Source: Orientia tsutsugamushi (GTDB lineage: Bacteria > Pseudomonadota > Alphaproteobacteria > Rickettsiales > Rickettsiaceae). From it: a DNA stretch of 64,000 bases. This document shows, in pieces, positions 28,625 through 37,355 of this stretch. The notes below the pieces were generated by a model that was not told the DNA's origin, ran no database searches, and was given only the letters and a program-made list of their open reading frames with translations. Within the stretch, counting starts at the first letter, position 1; every line of letters begins with the position of its first letter. The stretch spans positions 1,364,001 to 1,428,000 of the forward strand of contig NZ_LS398548.1 in NCBI RefSeq assembly GCF_900327275.1, written 5' to 3'. Both the position numbers and the translations under genes were made by a program.

Positions 28625-28830
28625 CAGCGTGATAACTAGTAATTAAGTCGAGATTAATATCAGAAAAAAACATTGTTTAAACAGATGCCTAACTTGAAAA
28701 AATAAAGCCCCACCTCCAAGGAATGGTTCATAGTAATTATAGTATGGCCCTGAAGGAAGATGCTCTATTAATCTATTAACAATTCTCCTTTTGCCTCCAA
28801 CTCAATGGAGAAAAGGCTTTGGTTCATTAG
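28625..28830 (-). pseudogene. DNA adenine methylase (Dam-type) fragment, copy 2
   Basis: The minus strand reads VGGKRRIVNRLIEHLPSGPY, NYYEPFLGGGALFF and, after shifts, a damaged SDIN-like block. It keeps the intact EPFLGGG S-adenosylmethionine motif and the WxGGK-like start. It overlaps the region found at 22425 and extends further upstream. The catalytic NPPY region is not present. These are two independent scraps of one lost gene family. Confidence 0.8.
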
Positions 28831-29103
28831 AAATTGCTATTGACACAAGAATTTTTGATTAATTAAATCTCTACTATGAATTATAGCAGAAAATAAGCCT
28901 TAAAGCCAGTAATAATAACTGCTACAGAACTTTTTTATAAATCTTTTTTGAATGATATTTTTGTAGCTAGAGATACAATGTGATAATTTCGCATCTATTT
29001 TAAAAATTTCATAATTATGACAAAAAGTCATGTACTGATAAAAATCTAAATGATACTGTATACCTGATATTATCTGAGATTCAAGATTTAGATAATGTTC
29101 GGA

Positions 29104-29149
29104 TAGAGATTAAAAGCGTAAACGATCAAAATTTATTCTTTAATCTCTA
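29104..29149. repeat. 11-bp inverted repeat ahead of the histidine kinase gene
   Basis: TAGAGATTAAA at 29104-29114 is exactly inverted at 29139-29149, with a 24-base loop. It ends 35 bases before the kinase ATG. It may be a regulatory hairpin or a terminator relic. The rest of 28831-29103 shows nothing I recognise. Confidence 0.4.
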
Positions 29150-29183
29150 GCTGCTATATAAACTAATACAGCAGGAGGATTCT

Positions 29184-29966
29184 ATGCCTATTGAAGACGA
29201 AGGTCAAAATAAAATCAATAAATTAACCGAAAAATTATCCACAGAGGGAATTAATAGCACAACAATAAAACAGATAGATACTGAAATGCAAAAACTATAC
29301 TTTCAGCTAGAGGAATCTGAGCAAGTAAGCATAAAACTCATAGATTGGATACAATATTTTAGGCTAATAGTAAATAACTACGACAGAAAAAAAGTAAATA
29401 TAATAGCTTCTCTAAATGGAATGATTTTTTTATTTAGACAATACATAGCATCAACGAATGTAAGACATGAAAATTTATGTTTAAAAAAATTTAGCATACA
29501 AAAGCTAGTAAAAAATGCCGTCAGGAGACTAGAAGACATTGCAAAAGAGAAAGATATAAAAATCAATTACAATTTTCAGTACAAAATGAAGGATATTGTG
29601 ATTGGAAATAGTGATCACTTACAAGCTATATTAAGTCAATTAATAGGAAGCGTCATTAGATTTAATCACAGCTGCCAGGTTATAATTACAGTTCATTTGT
29701 TTACTATAAAAAATTATATAAAAAGCGATAACATACTACAATTTAGAATACATGATACAGGAAGCGGTATTTCAAAAGAAAAATTAGGGAATATAAAAGC
29801 TAAATTAGCTGATTTTGAGTTGGTAAGAGACTATCCGCTAATGCTTGAATCAGGATTATGGTTTGTAAATTACCTTATTAATCAACTTAATGGAGAAATG
29901 GAAATAGAAAGCGAAAAAGACAAGTTTACAACCATTACTTGCAATATTCCAGTACAACTTTTTTAA
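29184..29966 (+). CDS. Histidine-kinase-like ATPase without a clear phosphoacceptor domain
   Basis: A 260-residue soluble protein. The N-terminal 110 residues are helical, while residues about 115-258 resemble a HATPase_c domain: a degenerate N box (HLQAILSQLIGSVIRFN, lacking the usual NxxxNA), G1 box HDTGSGIS and a G2-like ESGLWFVNYLINQLNG. No H-box (SHELRTP type) is visible, and there is no receiver. Similar stand-alone kinases recur in RAGEs. It may be inactive or act in trans. RBS aggagg is strong. Confidence 0.75.
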   Translation: MPIEDEGQNKINKLTEKLSTEGINSTTIKQIDTEMQKLYFQLEESEQVSIKLIDWIQYFRLIVNNYDRKKVNIIASLNGMIFLFRQYIASTNVRHENLCLKKFSIQKLVKNAVRRLEDIAKEKDIKINYNFQYKMKDIVIGNSDHLQAILSQLIGSVIRFNHSCQVIITVHLFTIKNYIKSDNILQFRIHDTGSGISKEKLGNIKAKLADFELVRDYPLMLESGLWFVNYLINQLNGEMEIESEKDKFTTITCNIPVQLF

Positions 29967-30108
29967 TCAAATTAATTCGCTTCTTTCACACTTTTTATCT
30001 GAGACTGAAGTATATAAAAAGTTTAATTTATTGTATAATTTATTAAAGATTATTTAGAGATGAAAAATGATAGACTTTTATAGCGAAAGCTTACTAAATA
30101 AGCTGTTT
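29966..30108 (+). promoter_or_regulatory. Second copy of the shared promoter and 5' module
   Basis: It corresponds to 27222-27364 with about a fifth of bases changed. TATAAT lies at 30034-30039, a weaker RBS (agagat) precedes the ATG at 30067, and the first codons give MIDFYSESLLNKLF. Confidence 0.7.
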
Positions 30109-30645
30109 GAAACCAACGTAAGATTTGACACTAAAATTGATCTTGATAAAGTTGAAAAAGCAATATTTTATGCCCAAAAATATCATGGTCAGCAAAAGAG
30201 AGATACAGGAGAACTATACTACACACATCCATTAGAAGTAGCTTATATGGTATCAGACTACAGCTTTGAAACAGATACGATTATTACAGCAATACTACAT
30301 GATACTATCGAAGACACAACACTAACCAAAGAAAAGATTGTTAAGGTATTCGGTAGAAAAATTGCGGAACAGGTTTCAGATCTCACCAGGATTAAGGATA
30401 ATAAAAAAATCAGTTCTAGAGAGATGATTCAAACATTTTATAGACAAAATAAAACAGAACTATTATTAATTAAGCTTTTCGACCGATTCCATAATATTCA
30501 GACTGTTTCAATAAAACCTTATGAAAAAAGACAAGAAATCATACTAGAAACGCAGCAAGAATTTATACCTCTTGCTGAATATCTTAAATTACCAGAAATT
30601 GCTATAGAGCTAAATAAATACTGTGAGCTTTATACTACCAAATAA
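30067..30645 (+). CDS. SpoT-type (p)ppGpp hydrolase, HD domain only
   Basis: A 192-residue protein matching the hydrolase half of RelA/SpoT enzymes: AIFYAQKYHGQQKRDTGE, YYTHPLEVAYMV, ILHDTIEDT (HD plus ED metal ligands), VSDLTRI and KLFDRFHNIQT. The synthetase and regulatory domains are absent, so it could only degrade the alarmone. Small SpoT proteins are a hallmark of RAGE cargo. Its N-terminal MIDFYSESLLNKLFE is shared with the ankyrin protein upstream. Confidence 0.92.
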   Translation: MIDFYSESLLNKLFETNVRFDTKIDLDKVEKAIFYAQKYHGQQKRDTGELYYTHPLEVAYMVSDYSFETDTIITAILHDTIEDTTLTKEKIVKVFGRKIAEQVSDLTRIKDNKKISSREMIQTFYRQNKTELLLIKLFDRFHNIQTVSIKPYEKRQEIILETQQEFIPLAEYLKLPEIAIELNKYCELYTTK

Positions 30646-30763
30646 GCTAAAGTTTAATAGGTGGTTAATGTAGTGAATTGCAGAAATTAAAATTCAATAA
30701 GAGAATGTTCATGTAAGTTATTTTGTTGTATAATTTAAAAAGAATAGAAAATATGAAAAATAT

Positions 30764-31714
30764 ATGCATTTATCAAGATTTTTAGATCCAAAGAATGATG
30801 TAGCATTTAAAAAGATATTTGGATCAGAAAAAAACAAGGACATACTAATACATTTTCTGAACGATATATTGTTGTTTGAAGGGAATAGAGAAATAACAGA
30901 AGTAGAGTTTTTAGGAACGATATTAGATGCAGACATAGCGTCAAAAAAAGAATCAATAGTAGATGTTTTGTGTAAAGATAAAAATGGAACGCAATATATA
31001 ATAGAAATGCAAGTAGATCCTACACAAGGATTTGAAAAAAGAGCACAGTATTATGCAGCAAAAGCATATGGCAGGCAACCAAATAGAGGAAAGGAAGGAA
31101 AATACTCAGACCTAAAGGAAGTTATATTTATAGCTATAGCAGATTATAAATTGTTTCCAAACAAAGAAGACTATATATCAAGGCATGTAATACTGGATAA
31201 AAAGACATATGAGCATGATCTAAAGGACTTTTCATTTACCTTTATAGAATTACCAAAATTTAAAAAAAATAGAGTGGAAGAGTTAAATGATATAACAGAG
31301 AAGTGGTGCTATTTTTTTAAACATGCAAAAGAAACAACATTAGATGGATATAATAAAATAATAGGTAAAGATTTAATAATAAAAAAAGCGTATGAGGCAT
31401 TAGATCAGTTTAATTGGAGTGAAGACGAACTAATAACCTATGAACAAGAGTTAAAGCGTATATGGGATAATAAAGCAGTAGAAGATTATAAACTCGAACG
31501 CGCTAAAGCTGAAGGTAAAGCTGAAGGTAAAGCTGAAGGCATAAAGCTCGGTGAAGCTAAAGGTAAAGCTGAAGGTAAAGCTGAAGGTAAAGCTGAAGCA
31601 AAAAAAGATTTTGCAATAAAATTATTGAAATCTGAATTATCAGTTGAGACAATTGCTGAATATACGGATTTATCAATACAAGAAGTATTAAATTTAAAAA
31701 ATAGTGTAAAATAA
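30764..31714 (+). CDS. Rpn-family PD-(D/E)XK nuclease
   Basis: A 316-residue protein of the Rpn/transposase_31-like family (PDDEXK_2 type). The conserved start is FLDPKNDVAFKKIFGSEKNKDIL, and the nuclease core IVDVLCKDKNGTQYIIEMQV carries the D...ExQ triad. After about 240 residues comes a run of AEGKAEGK repeats and a C-terminal helix (LKSELSVETIAEYTDLSIQEVLNL). Rpn proteins in E. coli are DNA endonucleases that promote RecA-independent recombination; here that role is inferred. A TATAAT at 30729-30734 precedes it. Confidence 0.88.
   Translation: MHLSRFLDPKNDVAFKKIFGSEKNKDILIHFLNDILLFEGNREITEVEFLGTILDADIASKKESIVDVLCKDKNGTQYIIEMQVDPTQGFEKRAQYYAAKAYGRQPNRGKEGKYSDLKEVIFIAIADYKLFPNKEDYISRHVILDKKTYEHDLKDFSFTFIELPKFKKNRVEELNDITEKWCYFFKHAKETTLDGYNKIIGKDLIIKKAYEALDQFNWSEDELITYEQELKRIWDNKAVEDYKLERAKAEGKAEGKAEGIKLGEAKGKAEGKAEGKAEAKKDFAIKLLKSELSVETIAEYTDLSIQEVLNLKNSVK
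31504..31600 (+). repeat. 12-bp coding repeats in the Rpn tail
   Basis: The unit gctgaaggtaaa (AEGK) repeats about seven times with interruptions (ataaagctcggtgaagct). The second Rpn gene has a related run near 47975-48070 (gctaaaggcaga). Copy number is likely to vary by slippage, which keeps the frame because the unit is a multiple of three. Confidence 0.8.
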
Positions 31715-31719
31715 TAATA

Positions 31720-32309
31720 TACTTCTTTCGAAACTATAGTCATTTACAATGAAGTTTGCGTATAAAATATCCTGTTGATAAATCTTATGATGCTATTGTC
31801 GCTTTTTTCTATACTCAAACTTCATTGTAAATGACTATAGGTGAAAACTATGGTTAGTGAAAGTTCAGCATATAAAGCTGTAAAATGGATAGAAGGTCCC
31901 CTAGTTAACCACGCAAATTTTGCTCTTCCAGATCGTAAAGCTCTAATGAAGAGTGATATGAATTATGTGGTAGACAAGAAAACACACAAAGTAATATGTA
32001 CAGATTTTTCTAACGGTAAAAAACATGACTTTAGATTATTTAAGAAATCCAAAATTCTTATCCATCCTAAGGTTAAAGCGATTACTGATACAAGATATCA
32101 AGGTATACAAAAAATTCACAATAATTCTAAATTACCAAAGAAAAAAAGCAAAAAAAATCCTTTAACCAAAAATGATAAAAAGAATAATCTTAGGTTAGTA
32201 GGAGAATGAGTTGTGAATAAAAACGTTATTGGTATGCTAAAACGCTTCAAAATTATTGCTAACAAATATCGAAATAGACGTAAAAGATTCGGTCTTAGAT
32301 TTAAAATGG
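31720..32309 (+). mobile_element. IS5-family remnant carrying a MITE and deletions
   Basis: A left end (acttctttcgaaac) is followed by the MITE at 31735-31839. It then runs directly into the transposase middle (SESSAYKAVKWIEG), and a second deletion joins MKSDMNY to VVDKKTHKVIC. That removes the catalytic VLIDDTE block and also the A8 frameshift site. The frame continues to about 32200 and degenerate KNVIGMLKRFK codons reach 32309, where IS982 sequence begins. Not functional. Confidence 0.85.
31735..31839. mobile_element. IS630-derived MITE, copy 2 (105 bp)
   Basis: The ends tatagtcatttacaatgaag and cttcattgtaaatgactata are perfect inverted copies, identical to those of the IS630 at 22796. 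The interior is nearly identical to copy 3. It is inserted in the IS5 remnant. Confidence 0.95.
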
Positions 32310-32575
32310 TCTACTTTTATTCACTAATCTTCGTAAAGATATGCAAACATATTTATTAGATATAGATGATAAGCATTTATTAAATAAACGTTCATTAATT
32401 GAGTCTGTCTTTTAATGTACTAAAAAACATATGCTTTTAGAGCATACTCAACATCGCTCTCCTCTTAATTTTTTTGTTCATATAATTGATTCTCTTGCTA
32501 GTTATTCTAGCTCCAAACTTAATTCCTATCTTATCTCATCTTTTTTCTACTCTAATCCATTATCCTAATCTAGCA
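32310..32575 (+). mobile_element. IS982-family remnant (first subtype)
   Basis: It encodes LLLFTNLRKDMQTYLLDIDD, LLNKRSLIESVF, a frameshift, KKHMLLEHTQHRSPLNFF and the element end ccattatcctaatctagcat. It begins abruptly at the IS5 boundary. Confidence 0.8.
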
Positions 32576-32790
32576 TTATAAAAACTATTAATGGTAAGCT
32601 AAAACATCTTTTCCATATTGATCAATAACTCATCACGAAGGAGATATGTTATGTATTTTCAAACTAATGCACTTACCACATTGCTTACTTATGTTTTTTA
32701 ACCTAACGAAATTTCTGTTTCTTTTTAAGTTTGAATTATTTCTCTATTTCTTTGCTTCATCTCTGTTCTATTAATTATATCCAACTTATG
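32576..32790 (+). mobile_element. IS982-family remnant (second subtype)
   Basis: It starts in aaaactattaatggtaagct (TINGKLKHLFHID) and contains the tail seen at 9535 and 15560 (tgttatgtattttcaaacta). It directly follows the other IS982 scrap, making three different IS pieces in a row. Confidence 0.65.
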
Positions 32791-32879
32791 TTACTTGTGT
32801 TATCAGAACTTAGACTTTGCATTACTGCTATAATTTATAACTGTGAACTCTAATAGTTAACATAAAAGATGGATATAAC

Positions 32880-35800
32880 CTAAGGGAGATAAGAATAAGG
32901 AAGTGGAATAATTGTTTGCTTGAGGTAGTTGTTGATGACATTACGAAGCTGATTATAGGTATAAGGTTTTTCAATGAAGGCTACTACTCCCATGGAATAA
33001 AGTAGGTTTTTAGTTTCATAGGTTTGTCTATAACCTGAAATAATAATAGGAATGCCATACATTTTTGTTACTGTATAAATTTCCTGCACAACTTGCTCTC
33101 CGGTTTTTTCAGGCATCATCATATCAAGTAACACCAAAGAGTACTGTAATGGATTTTCCTTAATCAACCTCACAGCTTCAAAAGCATTATTAACTGGTTC
33201 TGGAGTATATTGTTCAGCATATATATCTAAAGATATTGCATCCAAAACATTTTGATCATCATCAACTATCAAAATGCGTTTATTAACTCTAATATGATTC
33301 TCAAGCTCCTTGAGAGAATTAATAGAGTTGCATTCATAACCAAATCCTTTTAATAATTTAGCTATTCTGTCTTTATATATTTTACCAAAAACCTCACTTT
33401 TACTATAAACAGCTTTATTGAAGCCGCCTTCTGGCTGTCGTAATGGTAATCTAAAAGTAAATTTGCTACCTCTATTATTAGGTCGATTCTCTGCCCAGAT
33501 TTCACCATGATGTGCTAATATAATTTCTTTAGCGAGTGTTAGTCCTAATCCACGGCCACAAGCCTTAGATTTAGTTCTGCTACTTTCCTCAAATGGTACA
33601 AAGATTGCTTCTAGCTCATTTTCTGGTATTCCAACTCCCTCATCTTCAATTGATACTTCTACTCCTGATCTATATGGCTTTACTGTAATTAGAATCAAAC
33701 CAGACTGAGAATATTGAATCGCATTTGAAATAAGATTTAGCATCACCGTTTTAATTCTAGTATGATCAAATTCAAACATTGTCTCAGCTTGAGGAACATA
33801 GTTTAAACTAATTATATGTTTTTCAGCTACATTTACTTTGTTGCACTCAGCAATTATTTCTTTTAGCATTAATTGAAAGTTATTAAGCTCTATGTCAAAT
33901 ATCATCTGCCCTTGTGCAAATTTTGACAAATCAAACAAATTATTGCTGTACGCTACTAATCTCTCGATACCAGAATTTGCTAATGTCACCATAGTTAATA
34001 CTCTTTCTTTTTCTTTGAGAATCATCTCGGTGTCCTTATAGTATTTTGGTAAAAATTTGCTTAGTAAATTAATAGTAGTGCGAACGACTGATAATGGTGA
34101 CTTTATTTCATGACTTAAATTATTAAGTATATGTTTTTGGGTATTAAGAAGTATTTCCATTTTTTGGCTTTTAGTATTTAAACGCAGATTAAGAACATCA
34201 ACATCATTTTTTAGCTCTAGCATAGATCTAGTGTTATCTACAAATTGATTTTGTCTTAATCTAATGAACAATAGTATAGCGCCCAATAATGCTAATGCCC
34301 ATATGACATACATTCCTAAATTATTATCAATTTCATTGTAATCAGCTAAGTAACCTCGCCAACTAGCTAGTATGTTAAATACTCTAGCCCCAACTGGCAC
34401 ACCTAACAATATCATAAATAAAGCTGTATGCCATTGTAATAATATTCCTGCTACAACTAGGTTAGATATAAAACACATTAGTAATATTGGAGATGAACCA
34501 CCAATCATAGTTAATAAAGTATTGCTAAATACTAAAGTATAAAATATCGTAACATGCCAAATCAGCCCTAAATATTTAGTTCTAAAATCCGCATTCCATT
34601 TATTGTTATATAGCAAAGCTGTAGTCATCACTAATCCTAAAAGTATAACTGACACTTTTGTAACTAACCAAGCTGAAGCTACATTATGCTCTACCTGTCC
34701 ACATAATGACATAACCATTAATGATGCAGCTGTAATAACGGAGTACTCAATATAATAATGCCTACCACGGAATGTTTCATTATTGCAGTAAGCACAAATA
34801 TTATTCCAGCTAAAACTATGATATAAAGACTTAAAGAAGCTTGAAATAGAATTAATCTGTTGCTTGCGTTTTTCTTTAAGAACATTTAGTGGCCTACGAT
34901 CACTAGGCCCAACCCATCCTCCTGGCTCCCCAAGACAGTAGTGCATTATCATCATTACAATAAAATTTGCGATAGTTGCTGGCATTAGATCACCTATTGG
35001 TAATGCTGCATTAAAAAATTTGTTCCAAATAAATGTAGTTGATATTCCAGCAATCATACCTGATACTATAACTCTAGTAGTAGTTCTAAATCCTAAAATT
35101 GTAAACATTAATGGTATTCCTACTATTGGAGTATAAAAACTAGCTCCAAATAATAATATACCTATCAAATTTTTTTGTAAAATAGCAATATATAACCCCA
35201 ATACACCAATAAATATTGCAAATATTCTAACTGCTATGCTCTCTAATTTTGCATTATTTTGAAATAATCCTAAAGGCTTACACAAATCATTAACAAAGAT
35301 TACAGAAGCTGAATTAATAAATGAATCAACAGTTGACATAATCATTGCTGATATTCCAATTACTACTAATCCCTTAAATCCAGGATATGCATAGCTATCT
35401 ATTATATATGGTACTAAACTGCTTGCCTCTATATTCTGGTTTGATGATAGCAGTGTTAATCCTATAAATCCAGCAAAAATGCAAAACAATAAATACATAG
35501 GTATCATAATTTTAAAAGCTTTAGCTGCTTGTACTGTATTACGAGCTATTAAAACCCTATGAAATAGGGCTGGATTAAAGCAAGGCATTATGCAATAAAA
35601 AAATACACCATAATATTGTAGTGTATTGATATTATGATAGTCTAGCAATATTTTAGGATCAAATATAGGATTTGTAGTTAAAGTATTTGCTATAGATTCC
35701 CAACTACCTAATATTCCCCAAATAAGTATTGCTAAAGTTGGAATAAATGCTCCAAAAGCTAAAGATTGAAAAATATCAGTAAATACTACAGCCTTAATTC

Positions 35801-36314
35801 CTCCAAATGCTGAATATATAATAACTACCATACTGCTAATTATAGTTGCATATACACTATCTATTCCTAAAAAATGATTAAACATTGTAGAAAAAACTTT
35901 AATTTGCATAGCAATTGTTGTTGCTGATACAATGATAGAACAAACAGCTACAATTACTCTAACATGCATGCCATAAAGATCACCAATTACTTCTGCAGCT
36001 GATAACTTACCAAAAAATTCCTGCATTCTTGGAATTAAGATATAAGGATAACAAAATAATCCTAGTATTTGGCCTATAATAGCAAGCAGCGCGAGTATTC
36101 CAACTGAATATATTTGGGACACTCTAAAACTAAAAGTACTACCACCAATCCAGGTAGCTATAAGAGTTGAGACAAGAGATGCTGTACTGAAATTTCTTCC
36201 CCCAAGAGCATAATCTTTTGTAGACTTCACGTCTTTCCCATACCATAACCCTATAGCTAGATTAGCTATCAAGAATAATCCTACTAAAATTAGGTCTATA
36301 TTCAATGTAGGCAT
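32880..36314 (-). CDS. Hybrid sensor: sodium/solute symporter, histidine kinase and receiver in one protein
   Basis: A 1144-residue protein. Residues 1-480 are an SSS-family transporter (LIATWIGGSTFSFRVSQIY, FGGIKAVVFTD, about 13 helices). Residues about 515-690 add a further helical membrane block, then a coiled coil. The H box NLSHEIKSPLSVVRTT puts the phospho-histidine near 735. HATPase boxes are NLISNAIQYSQ, EDEGVGIPENE and CGRGLGLTLAKEI. A C-terminal receiver from about 1010 has LIVDDDQ, the acceptor D in LVLLDMMMP and IEKPY. Such CbrA-like proteins couple a transporter-like domain to signalling. A strong RBS (aaggag) stands before the ATG. Ligand and output are unknown, since the receiver has no DNA-binding domain. 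Confidence 0.93.
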   Translation of the reverse strand: MPTLNIDLILVGLFLIANLAIGLWYGKDVKSTKDYALGGRNFSTASLVSTLIATWIGGSTFSFRVSQIYSVGILALLAIIGQILGLFCYPYILIPRMQEFFGKLSAAEVIGDLYGMHVRVIVAVCSIIVSATTIAMQIKVFSTMFNHFLGIDSVYATIISSMVVIIYSAFGGIKAVVFTDIFQSLAFGAFIPTLAILIWGILGSWESIANTLTTNPIFDPKILLDYHNINTLQYYGVFFYCIMPCFNPALFHRVLIARNTVQAAKAFKIMIPMYLLFCIFAGFIGLTLLSSNQNIEASSLVPYIIDSYAYPGFKGLVVIGISAMIMSTVDSFINSASVIFVNDLCKPLGLFQNNAKLESIAVRIFAIFIGVLGLYIAILQKNLIGILLFGASFYTPIVGIPLMFTILGFRTTTRVIVSGMIAGISTTFIWNKFFNAALPIGDLMPATIANFIVMMIMHYCLGEPGGWVGPSDRRPLNVLKEKRKQQINSISSFFKSLYHSFSWNNICAYCNNETFRGRHYYIEYSVITAASLMVMSLCGQVEHNVASAWLVTKVSVILLGLVMTTALLYNNKWNADFRTKYLGLIWHVTIFYTLVFSNTLLTMIGGSSPILLMCFISNLVVAGILLQWHTALFMILLGVPVGARVFNILASWRGYLADYNEIDNNLGMYVIWALALLGAILLFIRLRQNQFVDNTRSMLELKNDVDVLNLRLNTKSQKMEILLNTQKHILNNLSHEIKSPLSVVRTTINLLSKFLPKYYKDTEMILKEKERVLTMVTLANSGIERLVAYSNNLFDLSKFAQGQMIFDIELNNFQLMLKEIIAECNKVNVAEKHIISLNYVPQAETMFEFDHTRIKTVMLNLISNAIQYSQSGLILITVKPYRSGVEVSIEDEGVGIPENELEAIFVPFEESSRTKSKACGRGLGLTLAKEIILAHHGEIWAENRPNNRGSKFTFRLPLRQPEGGFNKAVYSKSEVFGKIYKDRIAKLLKGFGYECNSINSLKELENHIRVNKRILIVDDDQNVLDAISLDIYAEQYTPEPVNNAFEAVRLIKENPLQYSLVLLDMMMPEKTGEQVVQEIYTVTKMYGIPIIISGYRQTYETKNLLYSMGVVAFIEKPYTYNQLRNVINNYLKQTIIPLPYSYLP

Positions 36315-36670
36315 TTAAAACTTACTCCTTTCCTATATTGCATTTGCAACTAACATAACTAACATACGATCCATATAATCAACTTGACACTGTTGTTTTA
36401 TGATTTTCTTATCTTATATAAATCTTCTTTAATTAATTATTATATTTTATTAATTTATTAATTTAATTAGTGATATAATGTATTTGCATTGTCAATATCA
36501 TACTTTTAGTAGAAAGGCTTCCATATCTTAGTATAAACAAGTAGTATAGATAGCTTTACTGGTCCGCAACATAATGAAGCAAATAATTCAAAGACTGCAG
36601 AAAGCGTAAAAATATTTCATTTAACTTAATTAGCAAGTATAGCTTTATTCTGAAAGGCAGTTACACATTA
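36315..36670. other. Upstream region of the hybrid sensor gene
   Basis: It is AT-rich, with a run of taattaatttattaattt around 36430-36475 and no ORF. The RBS of the minus-strand gene lies at 36320-36330. I recognise nothing else. Confidence 0.4.
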
Positions 36671-37022
36671 GATTTCTTTCTAAACTAGACAATGATGTAG
36701 AATGGTGTTATAAAAATCTGATTTGAAGTAATAATGAAATTAGATCATATTAAAGAGTTAGGTGATGAAAAATTTCGTCGATTAACAGGAGTAAGGAAGG
36801 AAACATTTTCAAAGATGGTGGATATTTTAAGGAAAGCTGATGGTCTTAAGTAATCAAAAGGTGTGCGTAAAAATAAGCTCAATTTGGAGGAACAGTTGCT
36901 GATGGTCTTAGAATACTTTAGAGAATACCGTTAACCCTTTTATCTGATCGAATTTCATTATTACTTTAAAATCAGATTTTTATAACACCATTCTATATCA
37001 TTCTCTAGTTTCGAAAGAAGTC
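36671..37022. mobile_element. IS5 remnant with two left ends facing each other
   Basis: The plus strand starts like an IS5 left end (gatttctttctaaact) and encodes KLDHIKELGDEKFRRLTGV up to LEYFREYR, with an in-frame TAA after DGLK. At about 36934 it joins an inverted copy of the left end itself (ttatctgatcgaatttcatt through ctttcgaaagaagtc on to 37022). The right end and catalytic part are absent. It is therefore a 352-bp fold-back derivative. Confidence 0.85.
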
Positions 37023-37182
37023 TAATGAATATACAACACAAAATCTTACCTTTGATGTGTTGTATGCTACTAATTCTGAACATTTGGATGTAAAGATAGC
37101 TGGTTCAAAAAAAAGTAGCATTATTTTTTGAACTCTAAGATTTAGCACTATATCTCTTAATATTTAGGAATATTTTTTGATA

Positions 37183-37286
37183 TATAGTCATTTACAATGA
37201 AGTTTGCGTATAAAATATCCTGTTAGTAAATCTTATGATACTATTGTCGCTTTTTTTATGCTCAAACCTCATTGTAAATGACTATA
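37183..37286. mobile_element. IS630-derived MITE, copy 3 (104 bp)
   Basis: The ends tatagtcatttacaatgaag and ctcattgtaaatgactata match the IS630 at 22796. The interior (gcgtataaaatatcctgtta) is nearly identical to copy 2. It lies 70 bases beyond the 3' end of the TPR gene. Confidence 0.93.
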
Positions 37287-37355
37287 GTCTATAATCTAGA
37301 ATAATAAAACATTCTTAACTTATGAACATGTGACTCTGTACCTTGATTCTAAAAA

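Noticed and set aside
31486-31743. Minus-strand ORF rich in SALPSALP
   Set aside because: It is the antisense shadow of the AEGK-repeat tail of the rpn gene.
37064-37150. Short frame reading LTFDVLYATNSEHLDVKIAG
   Set aside because: It has no start, covers under 35 codons and matches no family I know. It may be a gene tail, but that cannot be supported.
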